NCBI RefSeq assembly: GCF_009362735.1
Contig: NZ_WHNP01000006.1
Coordinates: forward strand, 186,001 to 250,000
Reading direction: 5' to 3'
Source of the DNA: Paraburkholderia franconis
GTDB taxonomy: Bacteria > Pseudomonadota > Gammaproteobacteria > Burkholderiales > Burkholderiaceae
Length of the DNA: 64,000 bases
This document shows positions 47,753 to 57,705 of this stretch, in pieces (position 1 is the first letter of the stretch; every line of letters begins with the position of its first letter). The notes beneath the pieces are model-generated. The model was given only the letters and a program-made list of their open reading frames with translations. It did not search any database and was not told where the DNA came from. Made by a program: the position numbers and the translations under genes.

Positions 47753-50700
47753 ATGAAACGCATGTTGTTCAATGCGACGCAGCAGGAAGAACTGCGCGTC
47801 GCCATCGTCGATGGGCAAAAACTCATCGACATCGACATCGAAACTGCCGGGCGCGAACAGCGCAAAGGCAATATCTACAAGGGGATCGTAACGCGCATCG
47901 AGCCGTCGCTCGAAGCCTGCTTCGTCAACTACGGTGAAGACCGCCACGGTTTTCTCCCGTTCAAGGAAGTCGCCCGCCAGTATTTCCGCGAAGGCATCGA
48001 CATGCGCTCGGCGCGCATTCAGGACGCCCTCAAGGAAGGCCAGGAGCTGATCGTCCAGGTTGAGAAGGAAGAACGCGGCAACAAGGGCGCTGCCCTCACC
48101 ACGTTCATCTCGCTCGCCGGCCGCTACCTCGTGCTGATGCCGAACAATCCGCGCGGCGGCGGTGTATCTCGCCGGATCGAAGGCGACGACCGCCAGGAAC
48201 TGCGCGAAACGATGGCCCAGCTGCAACTGCCGGAAGGCATGAGCATCATCGCGCGCACGGCGGGCATCGGCCGCAGCGCGGAAGAGCTGCAGTGGGACCT
48301 CAACTACCTGATGCAACTGTGGCGCGCGATCGAAGCCGCGTCGCAAAGCGGCACGCAAGGTCAGCCGATGCTGATCTATCTCGAATCGAGCCTCGTCATC
48401 CGCGCGATTCGCGACTACTTCCAGCCGGATATCGGCGAAATTCTCATCGACACCACGGAAATCCACGACCAGGCGCGCGCCTTCATGGATATCGTGATGC
48501 CGGACAATGTCAACAAGGTGAAGCGGTACCACGACGACGTGCCGCTTTTCTCGCGCTTCCAGATCGAGCACCAGATCGAGACGGCGTACTCGCGCACGGT
48601 GCCGCTCCCGTCGGGCGGCGCAATCGTGATCGACCACACGGAAGCGCTCGTCGCGATCGACGTGAACTCGGCGCGCGCCACCAAGGGCGCCGACATCGAG
48701 GAAACGGCCACGCGCACGAACCTCGAAGCCGCCGACGAAGTCGCTCGCCAGCTGCGTCTGCGCGACCTGGGCGGCCTGATCGTGATCGACTTCATCGACA
48801 TGGAGTCGGCGAAGAGCCAGCGCGAAGTGGAGCAGCGTCTGAAGGACGCGCTCAAGCACGACCGCGCGCGCGTCCAGATGGGCAAGATCTCGCGCTTCGG
48901 CCTGATGGAACTGTCGCGCCAGCGTCTGCGCCCGGCGCTGTCGGAAGGCAGCCACGTGACGTGCCCACGCTGCAACGGCACGGGCCACATCCGCGACACC
49001 GAATCGTCCGCGCTGCAAGTCCTGCGGATCATTCAGGAAGAAGCGATGAAGGAAAACACCGCGGCGATCCACTGCCAGGTGCCCGTCGAAGTCACTGCCT
49101 TCCTGCTCAACGAAAAGCGCTCGGAAATCAACAAGATCGAGTCGCGCTTCAAGGTCAACGTCGTGCTGGTGCCGAACAAGCACCTCGACACGCCGCATTA
49201 CAAGCTCGAGCGTCTGCGTCACGACGATGCGCGCCTCGACGATCCGCGCGCCTCGTGGAAGATGGCCGAAGAAGCCGCGCGCGAACTGGAATCGGAAACG
49301 GGCTACAGCAAGCGCGCCGAGGACGTGAAACCGAAGCAGGAAGCGGCTGTGAAGGGCATCACGCCGGAGAAGCCGGCGCCGAGCGCCCCGGTCCGCACGC
49401 CGGCACCTGCAGCCCCTGCCTCGGCCGAGATGAAGCCCGCGACGGGCGGCTTCGTCGGCTGGCTGAAGGGTCTGTTCGGCATGCAGCCGGCCGCGCCCGC
49501 ACCGGCTCCAGCGCCCGTCGAGAAGACGGCGAAGCCGGCGCGCGCCGAACGCACCGAGCGCACGGGCGAGCGCGGCGGCGACCGCAACCGCAACCGTCGC
49601 GGCGGCGCAGGCGGCCGCGACTCGGCACGTGGCGAAGGCGCGGCAACGCAAGGCCGTCAGGGTCAGCCGTCGCAGCGTCGCGAGGAACGCGAACCGCGCG
49701 AAGCACGTGAACCGCGTGGCGGCCGCGAGCAGCGGGAAGGCCGTGAAGCACGCGAGACGCGTCCGGAACGCGTCGAACGCGGTCAGGAGCGCGCGGAACG
49801 CACGGAAGCCGCCGAAAACGCGGCGCGTGGTGAGCGTCAGGAGCGCGGTGAGCGCCGCGAACGTGGCGAGCGCCCGGAACGCGGAGAACGCCGCAAGCCG
49901 CAGCAGGAAGCCGCTGAAGCGCTGAACCAGAACGAAGCCCAGGCCGACGTCGCCGCACAGGCACAAGCGAGCCTGACGGGCGGCGCTGCCGCCGCCGAAG
50001 AAGCGCGTGACGGCGAAGAGCGTCGTCGCCGCCGCCGCGGTCGCCGCGGTGGCCGTCGCGAGCGCGACGAGGAAGGCGTGAACGTGAATACGGCAGCGGA
50101 CGTGGCCGAAGCGGAAGGCGAAGCGGCGGCAGCCGCGTCGGCGGAAGCGCCTGTTCGCACGCCGGAGCACACGGGCCGTCATGAAGTGCAGCCTCAAGCA
50201 ACGGCTCCCGCCGGGCAGGAATCTGCAGAAACCGTGAAGCCGGTCGAAGTCGTCGTGGCAGCTGTCGCGACGGGTGCGGCCGTGGTCAGCGAACTGCATG
50301 CGTCGGCCGAAACGCCGTCGCTCGCCGTCGAAAAGGCAGCAAAGGCAGAAGCCGTCGTGCCCGCCGATGAAACTCCCGCTGCGCCGCAGGCAGAACCCCA
50401 AGCGGCCACGCCCGCTGAGCCCGCAGCCGTCGAGCCGCAGGAAGCTGCGCCCGTGGCCCCTGCCGAGCCCGCTGTCGAAACCCCTGCGCCCGTTGAAGCC
50501 GCCCCGGCGGCCCCGTCCGCAGAGGCGCCCACGCCTGCCGCGGTCGAACCCGTCGCAGCCGAGCCCGTCGCCGAGCCGGTGGCAGCAACGCCTGCTGCTC
50601 CCGTCGCGCCCGCTACGGAAGCGGCGCCGCCGGTCGTCGAAGCACCCGTCGCAGCTCAGCCGGAAGTCGAGCCGGTCGCCGAGCCCGTCGCGCATGCGGC

Positions 50701-50992
50701 CCAACCGGAGCCGCAGCCGGCAGAAGCCGCACCTGTGACGACGGCCGCCGAATCGCACGGCGCCCGCACGAACGGAACGGCATCGGCTGGCCTGTCGGGC
50801 GAAGCGCTGAAGTCGATGCTGGAAAGCGCCGGCCTCGTCTGGGTCAACACCGACTCCGACAAGCTGCGCGCCGCCCAGGAAGCCGCCGCGCAAGCCGTCA
50901 AGCCGGCGCGCGTGCCGCGCGAGCGCAAGCCGCTCCCGCCCGTGGACACGGCGCCGATGCAGCAGGTCGAGACGGTCAAGCATCCGCAGTAA
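47753..50992 (+). CDS. rne: ribonuclease E
   Basis: The 1079-residue endonuclease is the core of the RNA degradosome. The N-terminal catalytic half has an S1 domain, then magnesium-binding D303 ([10 protein letters not shown]) and D346 (VIDFIDM) and the zinc-link C404-P-R-C407 (CPRCNGTGH), at the same numbers as in E. coli. The C-terminal half (from about residue 520) is a low-complexity scaffold: first Arg/Glu-rich ([14 protein letters not shown]), then Ala/Pro/Val/Glu-rich, and an end segment [20 protein letters not shown]. Start ATG at 47753. A strong terminator follows. Confidence 0.97.
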   Translation: MKRMLFNATQQEELRVAIVDGQKLIDIDIETAGREQRKGNIYKGIVTRIEPSLEACFVNYGEDRHGFLPFKEVARQYFREGIDMRSARIQDALKEGQELIVQVEKEERGNKGAALTTFISLAGRYLVLMPNNPRGGGVSRRIEGDDRQELRETMAQLQLPEGMSIIARTAGIGRSAEELQWDLNYLMQLWRAIEAASQSGTQGQPMLIYLESSLVIRAIRDYFQPDIGEILIDTTEIHDQARAFMDIVMPDNVNKVKRYHDDVPLFSRFQIEHQIETAYSRTVPLPSGGAIVIDHTEALVAIDVNSARATKGADIEETATRTNLEAADEVARQLRLRDLGGLIVIDFIDMESAKSQREVEQRLKDALKHDRARVQMGKISRFGLMELSRQRLRPALSEGSHVTCPRCNGTGHIRDTESSALQVLRIIQEEAMKENTAAIHCQVPVEVTAFLLNEKRSEINKIESRFKVNVVLVPNKHLDTPHYKLERLRHDDARLDDPRASWKMAEEAARELESETGYSKRAEDVKPKQEAAVKGITPEKPAPSAPVRTPAPAAPASAEMKPATGGFVGWLKGLFGMQPAAPAPAPAPVEKTAKPARAERTERTGERGGDRNRNRRGGAGGRDSARGEGAATQGRQGQPSQRREEREPREAREPRGGREQREGREARETRPERVERGQERAERTEAAENAARGERQERGERRERGERPERGERRKPQQEAAEALNQNEAQADVAAQAQASLTGGAAAAEEARDGEERRRRRRGRRGGRRERDEEGVNVNTAADVAEAEGEAAAAASAEAPVRTPEHTGRHEVQPQATAPAGQESAETVKPVEVVVAAVATGAAVVSELHASAETPSLAVEKAAKAEAVVPADETPAAPQAEPQAATPAEPAAVEPQEAAPVAPAEPAVETPAPVEAAPAAPSAEAPTPAAVEPVAAEPVAEPVAATPAAPVAPATEAAPPVVEAPVAAQPEVEPVAEPVAHAAQPEPQPAEAAPVTTAAESHGARTNGTASAGLSGEALKSMLESAGLVWVNTDSDKLRAAQEAAAQAVKPARVPRERKPLPPVDTAPMQQVETVKHPQ

Positions 50993-51033
50993 GCGGTCGC
51001 TAACCCAGTCTGCGCGGCAACGCCAGGCACCCG

Positions 51034-51061
51034 AAAAGCCCGCCTCCAAGGCGGGCTTTTT
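51034..51061 (+). terminator. rne terminator
   Basis: The hairpin AAAAGCCCGCC-TCCAA-GGCGGGCTTTTT has a perfect 7-bp core stem and a T run, 42 bases after the rne stop. Confidence 0.88.
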
Positions 51062-51152
51062 GTTGCCCGTCGTACCGCTACCGCGCGTTCACCCTACTGT
51101 GACCGATAAGGCCTTCCGCTAGAATGAAGACTGATATTTCAGAAACGTCATC

Positions 51153-52265
51153 ATGTCCCGACGCATCATTCCCGTTGCCGATGTCAGTGCCATTCCGAAC
51201 GTTGCCGGCCCCGCTCGCGTGCCGCGCGGCGAATTGACGGATACGCTGTCGCGCCCGCTGCGCGATCTGCGCATCTCGGTGACGGACCGCTGCAACTTCC
51301 GGTGCGTCTACTGCATGCCGCGCGCGGTGTTCAACAAGGACTACCCGTTCCTGCCGCACAGCGCGCTGTTGACGTTCGAGGAAATCGAGCGCATCGCGGC
51401 GATTTTCGTTGCACATGGCGTCGGAAAAATCCGCCTGACGGGTGGCGAGCCGCTGCTGCGCAAGAACCTGGAATTTCTGATCGAGCGCCTCGCCCGGATG
51501 ACGACGGCGGCCGGCAAACCGCTCGATCTCACGCTGACCACCAACGGTTCGCTGCTCGCGCGCAAGGCGCGCAGCCTGAAAGACGCCGGCCTGAACCGCG
51601 TGACCGTCAGCCTCGATGCGCTCGACGATGCGCTATTTCGCCGCATGAACGATGCCGATTTCGCGGTGCGCGACGTGCTCGAAGGCATCGACGTCGCGCA
51701 ATCGGTCGGCCTGACGCCGCTGAAGCTCAACATGGTCGTCAAGCGCGGCACGAACGACGGCGAGATCGTGCCGATGGCGCGGCATTTCAAAGGCTCGGGC
51801 GCCGTGCTGCGGTTCATCGAATACATGGACGTCGGCACGTCGAATGGCTGGAACATGACGGAAGTGCTGCCGTCGGCGGAAGTTATCGCGCGGATCAGCG
51901 AGCACGACCCGCTGATGCCGCTCGAATCGCACAGCGCGGCCGAAACCGCGCAGCGCTGGGGCTACGCGGACGGCACGGGCGAAATCGGCGTGATCTCGAG
52001 CGTGACGCGCGCCTTCTGCGGGACTTGCACGCGAGCGCGGCTCTCGACGGAAGGCAAGGTCTATCTGTGCTTGTTCGCGTCGTCGGGCCACGACCTGCGC
52101 GCGCTCGTGCGTAACGGCACGAGCGACGAAGGCATCGCCACCGCCATCGCCAACATCTGGCACGCGCGCGGCGACCGCTACTCGCAACTGCGCGGCAGCG
52201 CGAGTGCGACATCGATCGCTTCGGCGGCAGAACGGCGTGTCGAAATGTCGTACATCGGCGGGTGA
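51153..52265 (+). CDS. moaA: GTP 3',8-cyclase (MoaA)
   Basis: The 370-residue radical-SAM enzyme makes the first intermediate of molybdenum cofactor. The N-terminal iron-sulfur ligands are in [13 protein letters not shown] (CxxxCxxC), the second cluster in [21 protein letters not shown] near the C terminus, and the protein ends in the conserved double glycine MSYIGG. The N terminus (1-40) is longer than E. coli MoaA. Its stop overlaps the mobA start, and moeA follows, so it heads a molybdenum cofactor operon. Confidence 0.97.
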   Translation: MSRRIIPVADVSAIPNVAGPARVPRGELTDTLSRPLRDLRISVTDRCNFRCVYCMPRAVFNKDYPFLPHSALLTFEEIERIAAIFVAHGVGKIRLTGGEPLLRKNLEFLIERLARMTTAAGKPLDLTLTTNGSLLARKARSLKDAGLNRVTVSLDALDDALFRRMNDADFAVRDVLEGIDVAQSVGLTPLKLNMVVKRGTNDGEIVPMARHFKGSGAVLRFIEYMDVGTSNGWNMTEVLPSAEVIARISEHDPLMPLESHSAAETAQRWGYADGTGEIGVISSVTRAFCGTCTRARLSTEGKVYLCLFASSGHDLRALVRNGTSDEGIATAIANIWHARGDRYSQLRGSASATSIASAAERRVEMSYIGG

Positions 52266-52894
52266 ATCCGCGCACCCTCATGACGGTTTCCCGGGACGAC
52301 ATCACCGGCCTGCTGCTCGCCGGCGGACGCGGCATGCGCATGGGCGGCGCCGACAAGGGCCTGCAGACGCTGCACGGCGAGCCGCTCGCGCTGCATGTGC
52401 TCAGGCGTCTCGCGCCGCAGACGGGGCCACTGCTGATCAGCGCGAACCGCCACATGCCGCGCTACGAGGCGCTCGGCGCGCCCTTTCACGCGAAAGTCAT
52501 CGGCGATACGCTGCCCGATTTTCCCGGCCCGCTCGCCGGTCTGCTCGCGGGTTTGCGCGCGGCGCGCACGCCGTTCGTGCTGTCGGCGCCTTGTGATACG
52601 CCGGGCTTGCCCGACGATCTCGCCGAACGCCTCGCGTCCGCGCTCGACACACAACACGCTGACATCGCCACCGTCACCACCACGGACGCCCTGGGCAATA
52701 CGTCGATCCATCCCGTGTTCGCGCTGCTGCGCACGTCGCTCGCCGACGACCTCGAAGGCTGTCTGCAAGCGGGTGAGCGCAAGGTCCGCACGTGGTACGC
52801 GCGCCACAAGGCCGTCGAAGTCGCCTTTCCGGATGAGCGCACGTTTTACAATATCAATTCATTGCAGGAACTTGCCGACCTCGAACGACGTTGA
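52262..52894 (+). CDS. mobA: molybdenum cofactor guanylyltransferase (MobA)
   Basis: The 210-residue enzyme joins GMP from GTP to molybdopterin. The N-terminal GTP-binding [18 protein letters not shown] and the central [17 protein letters not shown] are typical. The GTG at 52262 overlaps the moaA stop; an ATG at 52280 six codons later fits the family as well, so the start is uncertain. moeA follows 69 bases downstream. Confidence 0.93.
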   Translation: MNPRTLMTVSRDDITGLLLAGGRGMRMGGADKGLQTLHGEPLALHVLRRLAPQTGPLLISANRHMPRYEALGAPFHAKVIGDTLPDFPGPLAGLLAGLRAARTPFVLSAPCDTPGLPDDLAERLASALDTQHADIATVTTTDALGNTSIHPVFALLRTSLADDLEGCLQAGERKVRTWYARHKAVEVAFPDERTFYNINSLQELADLERR

Positions 52895-52963
52895 AGGTTT
52901 CTGCCGTCATTTGCCGCGATCGCCCGGCCGCCGCACCGCATCCCGTCGCGACGCTCCCCTTTC

Positions 52964-54259
52964 ATGACCACGCTGAACGAAACCTCGAGTTGCGTCGCAC
53001 AGTACGACGCCCAAGCCTTGCCGGTGTCCGCCGCACAGGCGATCGTCCGCGAATGGGCCACGCCCGTCACCACCATTGAACGGGTCCCGCTGCACGACGC
53101 GCTGAACCGCGTGCTCGCGCAGGACATCGTGTCGCCCATCGCCGTGCCCGCGCACGACAACTCCGCGATGGACGGCTACGCGTTCTCCAGCGCTGCGCTC
53201 GGCGGCGTGGCGAGTGAGATTGCGTTGAGCGTCGCGGGCAAGGCGCTCGCGGGTCATCCGTTCACTGGCGAGATCGCCGCCACGCAATGCGTGCGCGTGA
53301 TGACGGGCGCGACGATGCCCCCCGGCTGCGACACTGTCGTGCCGCAAGAGAACGTCGCGCGCGACGACGACACGATCCGTTTCTCCACGCTGACATTGAA
53401 GGCGGGCGCGAACCGCCGCCTCGCGGGCGAAGATCTCGCGCGCGGCGCAGTCGCGCTGAAGGCGGGCCGCATCGTGCGCGCATCGGACCTCGGGCTGCTG
53501 GCGTCGCTCGGCATCGGCGAGATGCCCGTGCGGCGGCGCCTGCGCGTCGCGTTCTTTTCGACGGGCGACGAGCTGCGCTCGATCGGCCAGCCGCTCGATG
53601 CGGGCTGCGTCTACGACAGCAACCGCTATACGCTGTTCGCGATGCTCAAGCGTCTGCATCTCGATCCCATCGATCTCGGCGTGATCCGCGACGAGCCCGC
53701 CGCGCTCGAAGACGCGTTGCGCACGGCTGCGGCGAGTGCCGATGTCGTGATAACCTCCGGCGGCGTTTCCGTCGGTGAAGCCGATCTGACCAGGCAGATG
53801 CTGCGCGTGCTCGGCGACGTCGCGTTCTGGAGTCTCGCGATGCGCCCGGGCCGACCGCTCGCGTTCGGCCGCATCTGGTCGGGCGGCAAGCCCGGCGTGG
53901 GCGAGCCGGCCATATTCTTCGGCTTGCCCGGCAATCCCGTCGCGGTGATGGCGACGTTCTACCAGATCGTGCGCGAAGTGCTGCTGCTGATGTCCGGCGC
54001 GAACGTGACCGCGCCTGCACAGGTCCGCGCGGCGTGCCGCCAGCCGATCCGCAAGCGGCCGGGCCGCACCGAGTTCCAGCGCGGCGTCGCCGAACGCGAC
54101 GCGCAAGGAGAGTGGCACGTCACGCCGACGGGCTCGCAAGGCTCCGGCGTACTCAGTTCGATGAGCGAAGCAAACTGCTTCATCGTGCTTGCCCACGAAC
54201 AGGCCGACCTCGATCCGGGCGACGCCGTCGACATCATGCTGTTCGACGGCCTCATCTGA
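52964..54259 (+). CDS. moeA: molybdopterin molybdenumtransferase (MoeA)
   Basis: The 431-residue enzyme inserts molybdate into adenylylated molybdopterin. The N-terminal linker PAHDNSAMDGYAF, the segment GATMPPGCDTVVPQE and the MoaB/Mog-like domain with VITSGGVSVGEADLTRQML are present. It completes moaA-mobA-moeA, so a molybdoenzyme must exist elsewhere in the genome. The start ATG at 52964 is used. Confidence 0.96.
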   Translation: MTTLNETSSCVAQYDAQALPVSAAQAIVREWATPVTTIERVPLHDALNRVLAQDIVSPIAVPAHDNSAMDGYAFSSAALGGVASEIALSVAGKALAGHPFTGEIAATQCVRVMTGATMPPGCDTVVPQENVARDDDTIRFSTLTLKAGANRRLAGEDLARGAVALKAGRIVRASDLGLLASLGIGEMPVRRRLRVAFFSTGDELRSIGQPLDAGCVYDSNRYTLFAMLKRLHLDPIDLGVIRDEPAALEDALRTAAASADVVITSGGVSVGEADLTRQMLRVLGDVAFWSLAMRPGRPLAFGRIWSGGKPGVGEPAIFFGLPGNPVAVMATFYQIVREVLLLMSGANVTAPAQVRAACRQPIRKRPGRTEFQRGVAERDAQGEWHVTPTGSQGSGVLSSMSEANCFIVLAHEQADLDPGDAVDIMLFDGLI

Positions 54260-54316
54260 GCGAGCACGGCCGGCATGCTTTTCACGCAATCCAATACGAC
54301 TACGGGTTTGACTTAT

Positions 54317-54592
54317 ATGAAAAAACAGATCTCGTTCATTGCACCGGGGCAAACCGCAAAGGCACTGATCCTCGTGTACCTGACGTTCAGCGTGCCGATC
54401 GTTCTGCTCGGCGTGCTGGTTGCGTTCATCCGTTACGGGTCGATGGAACTGAGCACGGTGTTCAGCGCGCTGCTGCTTAACGCGATTCTGGGTTTCATCC
54501 TGCTGTGGATTGCGTGCCACGCGTACAACTGGGTGGCGTCACGCTTCGGCGGCATTGAAATCCAGCTGAGCGACGTGCCGGAGGAAGCATGA
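54317..54592 (+). CDS. conserved small membrane protein, 91 aa
   Basis: The 91-residue product has two hydrophobic helices (about 16-37 and 46-70) and a short polar C terminus ending DVPEEA. I do not recognise a domain with known function. The ATG at 54317 is chosen over an upstream ATG at 54275, which has no helix-coherent extension. The stop overlaps the next gene as ATGATG, so they are probably translated together. Confidence 0.75.
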   Translation: MKKQISFIAPGQTAKALILVYLTFSVPIVLLGVLVAFIRYGSMELSTVFSALLLNAILGFILLWIACHAYNWVASRFGGIEIQLSDVPEEA

Positions 54593-55077
54593 TGTCAGCG
54601 ACGATCCGCGCAGCCACGCCCGCCGACGTCGGCGCGATGCTCGCACTGATGCGCGAACTGGCCGAGTTCGAAAAGCTCACGCATCTGTTCATCGCGACCG
54701 AGGAAGGCGTGCACGATGCGCTGTTCGGCGCGCGCCCTTCGGCGGAAGCGCTCGTCGCCGACCGCGACGGCAAGATCATCGGCTACGCGCTCTTCTTCCA
54801 CAACTACTCGACGTTCCTCGGACGCCGCGGGCTGTATCTCGAAGACCTGTACGTGCAGCCCGCCGAGCGCGGCACGGGTCTGGGCTCAACGATGCTGCGT
54901 CATCTGGCGGCATTGGCCGTCGAGCGGCAATGCGGGCGGTTCGAATGGTCGGTGCTGGACTGGAATCAGACCGCCATCGACTTCTATCAGAAGATGGGCG
55001 CGACCGTGTTGCCGGACTGGCGCATCGTGCGCGTGACGGGCGACGCGCTCGAACAACTTGCATCGAGCGCGGGCTGA
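54589..55077 (+). CDS. GNAT-family N-acetyltransferase
   Basis: The 162-residue protein carries the acetyl-CoA motif RGTGLGSTMLRHLAALA (Q/RxxGxG form) and an N-terminal strand TIRAATPADVGAML, and ends in a SAT-like C-terminal segment (WNQTAIDFYQKMGATV), so it is close to the diamine/thialysine acetyltransferase subgroup. Substrate unknown. It overlaps the preceding gene and converges on rmuC. Confidence 0.88.
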   Translation: MMSATIRAATPADVGAMLALMRELAEFEKLTHLFIATEEGVHDALFGARPSAEALVADRDGKIIGYALFFHNYSTFLGRRGLYLEDLYVQPAERGTGLGSTMLRHLAALAVERQCGRFEWSVLDWNQTAIDFYQKMGATVLPDWRIVRVTGDALEQLASSAG

Positions 55078-55098
55078 TCCGCTGTCTGCATGGCCGTG

Positions 55099-55140
55099 AA
55101 TCAGAAATCGCGAATCAGAAATCGATATTGAGAAATCGCG
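55099..55140. repeat. 14-bp tandem repeat, three copies
   Basis: AATCAGAAATCG recurs at 55099-55110 and 55113-55124, with a weaker copy (10 of 12) at 55127-55138, an exact 14-base period. It lies in the short space between converging GNAT and rmuC genes and is A/T-rich against a GC-rich background. Confidence 0.75.
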
Positions 55141-55168
55141 AGGCATAACCGATCCGGCGATGCCTCGC
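55138..55168. terminator. hairpin between GNAT and rmuC genes
   Basis: GCGAGGCAT and ATGCCTCGC form a perfect 9-bp stem with a 13-base loop between the two converging genes. It lacks a T run, so it may act as an mRNA 3'-end stabiliser rather than an efficient terminator. Confidence 0.4.
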
Positions 55169-55182
55169 CCGCTTTCCCTCCG

Positions 55183-56667
55183 TCAAGACTCGTCGGCATC
55201 CGCACCGGATAGCGAATCCCCGAGCAGCCCCGCCGCCCGTTCTTCAGGCAACGCCTCCACATCGCGAAGCTTGCGGTTCATCTGGCGCGTGCGCACTTCC
55301 GCGGCCTCGATCGATCGCGTGACCGTTTCGAGCTGCGACTTGGTCTTCGCGAGCACGTCGCCGAACTTGCCGAACTCGGTCTTCACGGCGCCCAGCACCT
55401 GCCACACTTCGCTCGAACGCTTCTCGATGGCGAGCGTGCGGAATCCCATCTGCAAGCTGTTCAGCAGCGCCGTCAGCGTAGTCGGCCCCGCAATCGTCAC
55501 GCGATAGTCGCGCTGCAACAGATCGCTGAGCCCCGGACGGCGCAGGATTTCCGCGTACAGCCCTTCCGTCGGCAGGAACAGCAGCGCGAAGTCCGTCGTA
55601 TGCGGCGGCGACACGTACTTCTCCGCAATCGTCTTCGCTTCCGCGCGAATCCGCCCTTCCAGCGCGCGCGACGCCTCTTCGACCGCGACGGGATCGGCGC
55701 GCTCCTGCGCTTCGATCAGACGTTCATAGTCCTCACGCGGAAACTTCGCATCGATAGGCAGCCACACTGGCGTGGCAGCCGCTTCCGGCGACGGTTGACG
55801 CCCCGGCAGCTTGATCGCGAACTCGACGCGGTCGTTGCTCTTCGGAATCGTCGCGATGTTCTTTGCGTACTGATCGGACGTCAGGATCTGTTCGAGCAAC
55901 GCTTCGAGTTGCACTTCGCCCCACGTGCCGCGCGTCTTTACGTTCGTCAGAACCTTCTTCAGATCGCCTACGCCCGCCGCCAGCGTCTGCATTTCGCCGA
56001 GACCGCGATGCACCTGTTCGAGACGATCGGACACGAGCTTGAACGATTCGCCGAGCCGCTGCTCGAGCGTTGCGTGCAGCTTTTCGTCGACGGTGCGGCG
56101 CATTTCTTCGAGCTTCGTCGCGTTGTTGGTCTCGATGTCCTTCAGACGCTGTTCGATGGTCGTGCGCACTTCCGCGAAGCGCCGGTCGTTCGCTTCCGTG
56201 ACCTGCGACAGTTGATGCTGCAACGTTTCGCCGAAACGCCTCAACGTCATGCCCTGTTCGTCGCGCGCCTGCTGTGCCTGCTGCTGCAAGCTCTGACGCA
56301 CGGCGTCGAGCTGTTGCGCGTTGGTCTCGGTGAGCTTGACGAGCTGCTGCGCAAAGCCGTCGATCTTGCCGGCCTGCACCGTCGTCATGCTCGTGAACTG
56401 CGATGCGAGCGTTTGCTGGAACTGCGAAAAGCCGCCGCTCAGTTCGGTGCGCGACACGCGCGCGGTTTCGGAAATCTCGCTGCGCAACTCACGTTCGAGC
56501 CGCTCGGCCGAGCGCGCCTGCACGGCCGCAGCCGCCTCCAGGCGCTCGCCGAGTTCGGCAAAATGCATCAGCTGGTGCGCATCATTGCTGCCGCGCATCA
56601 GCATCACCAGCGCGATCACCAGCGCGACGGCCAGAACGGCGACAGCCGCAATCAACACCATCGTCAT
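55183..56667 (-). CDS. rmuC: DNA recombination protein RmuC
   Basis: The 494-residue protein limits DNA inversions in E. coli. It has an N-terminal membrane anchor (about 1-25), a coiled-coil region (about 30-220, rich in Gln, Glu and Leu) and the RmuC domain with the GTWGEVQLEALLEQIL and DAKFPREDY segments, which recalls a nuclease fold. It lies four bases within the upstream dehydrogenase gene (ATGA overlap). A role in restart or recombination is inferred from the family. Confidence 0.94.
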   Translation of the reverse strand: MTMVLIAAVAVLAVALVIALVMLMRGSNDAHQLMHFAELGERLEAAAAVQARSAERLERELRSEISETARVSRTELSGGFSQFQQTLASQFTSMTTVQAGKIDGFAQQLVKLTETNAQQLDAVRQSLQQQAQQARDEQGMTLRRFGETLQHQLSQVTEANDRRFAEVRTTIEQRLKDIETNNATKLEEMRRTVDEKLHATLEQRLGESFKLVSDRLEQVHRGLGEMQTLAAGVGDLKKVLTNVKTRGTWGEVQLEALLEQILTSDQYAKNIATIPKSNDRVEFAIKLPGRQPSPEAAATPVWLPIDAKFPREDYERLIEAQERADPVAVEEASRALEGRIRAEAKTIAEKYVSPPHTTDFALLFLPTEGLYAEILRRPGLSDLLQRDYRVTIAGPTTLTALLNSLQMGFRTLAIEKRSSEVWQVLGAVKTEFGKFGDVLAKTKSQLETVTRSIEAAEVRTRQMNRKLRDVEALPEERAAGLLGDSLSGADADES

Positions 56668-57659
56668 GAGCGCGCCTTCCCGATCACGTCAGGGTTGATC
56701 GGATTCGGCGGACGCCCTGCGCGCGGACCAACGCCGAGCGCCGCGATCAGATTGTCGGCGGCGAGATTGGCCATCGCGCGACGCGTCGCTTCCGTCGCGC
56801 TCGCTATGTGCGGCGTCAGCACGACGTTCGGCACCGTCAGCAACGCCGGATTCACTTGCGGCTCGCCTTCGAACACATCGAGGCCGGCAGCGCCGATGCG
56901 CTTCTCGCGCAGCGCAACGGCGAGCGCAGCGTCGTCGACGATGCCGCCGCGCGCGATATTCGTGAGCGTCGCTGTCGGCTTCATCAGCGCGAGTTCGGCA
57001 GCGCCGATCGTGTGATGGCTTTGCGCCGTGTACGGCAGCACGAGCACGACGTGATCGGCGCGCCGCAGCAGCTCTTCCTTCGACACGAATTGCGCATTCA
57101 GTTCGGCCTCGATCTCGGGCGCGACACGCGAGCGGTTGTGATAGATCACGTTCATGCTGAAGCCGCGCGCGCGACGAGCAAGCGCCTGCCCGATGCGCCC
57201 CATGCCGATCACGCCGAGCGTCGAGCCGTAGATATCCGAGCCGAGAAAGCCGTCGTACGACCACTTCTCCCACTTGCCCGCGCGCAGCCAGTGCTCCGAT
57301 TCCGCGATGCGGCGCGCGGTCGCCATCATCAGCGCCCAGCCGAAATCGGCCGTCGATTCGTTGAGCACGTCGGGCGTGTTCGTGCCGAGCACGTTCGCCG
57401 CGTTGAACGCCGCCATGTCGAAGTTGTTGTAGCCGACGGCCATGTTCGACACCACGCGCAGTTTCGGCGCCGCGCGGAGCACGGACGTGTCGATGATGTC
57501 GCCCGCCGTCAGCGCACCGTCCTTGTCGGCGATCCGGCGCTTCAGTTCGTCGGTGGGGAGCACGTCACCGTCGTTCCAGTCGACTTCGAAGTGCTGCTTG
57601 AGCCGCTCGATCACATCCGGAAAGATGGGACGCGCAACCAGGACCTTTTGCATTGCCAT
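56664..57659 (-). CDS. D-2-hydroxyacid dehydrogenase (glyoxylate/hydroxypyruvate reductase type)
   Basis: The 331-residue NAD(P)-dependent enzyme has a Rossmann segment GSTLGVIGMGRIGQALARRA, a catalytic arginine in NIARGGIVDD, glutamate in GLDVFEGEPQ and histidine in VVLTPHIASATEATR. These fit GhrB-like or glyoxylate reductases of the D-2-hydroxyacid dehydrogenase family. The exact substrate is not shown. The gene overlaps rmuC by four bases. Confidence 0.92.
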   Translation of the reverse strand: MAMQKVLVARPIFPDVIERLKQHFEVDWNDGDVLPTDELKRRIADKDGALTAGDIIDTSVLRAAPKLRVVSNMAVGYNNFDMAAFNAANVLGTNTPDVLNESTADFGWALMMATARRIAESEHWLRAGKWEKWSYDGFLGSDIYGSTLGVIGMGRIGQALARRARGFSMNVIYHNRSRVAPEIEAELNAQFVSKEELLRRADHVVLVLPYTAQSHHTIGAAELALMKPTATLTNIARGGIVDDAALAVALREKRIGAAGLDVFEGEPQVNPALLTVPNVVLTPHIASATEATRRAMANLAADNLIAALGVGPRAGRPPNPINPDVIGKARS

Positions 57660-57705
57660 TCTCCGAGTATCAGCCCGCGACGCGCGGATGTCGGCGCGCG
57701 CGGCG

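Noticed and set aside
47750-51049. 1099-codon minus-strand open frame opposite rne
   Set aside because: It mirrors rne codon by codon. High GC content opens long antisense frames, and its product is a low-complexity Arg/His/Leu mixture with no motif, while rne has all catalytic residues.
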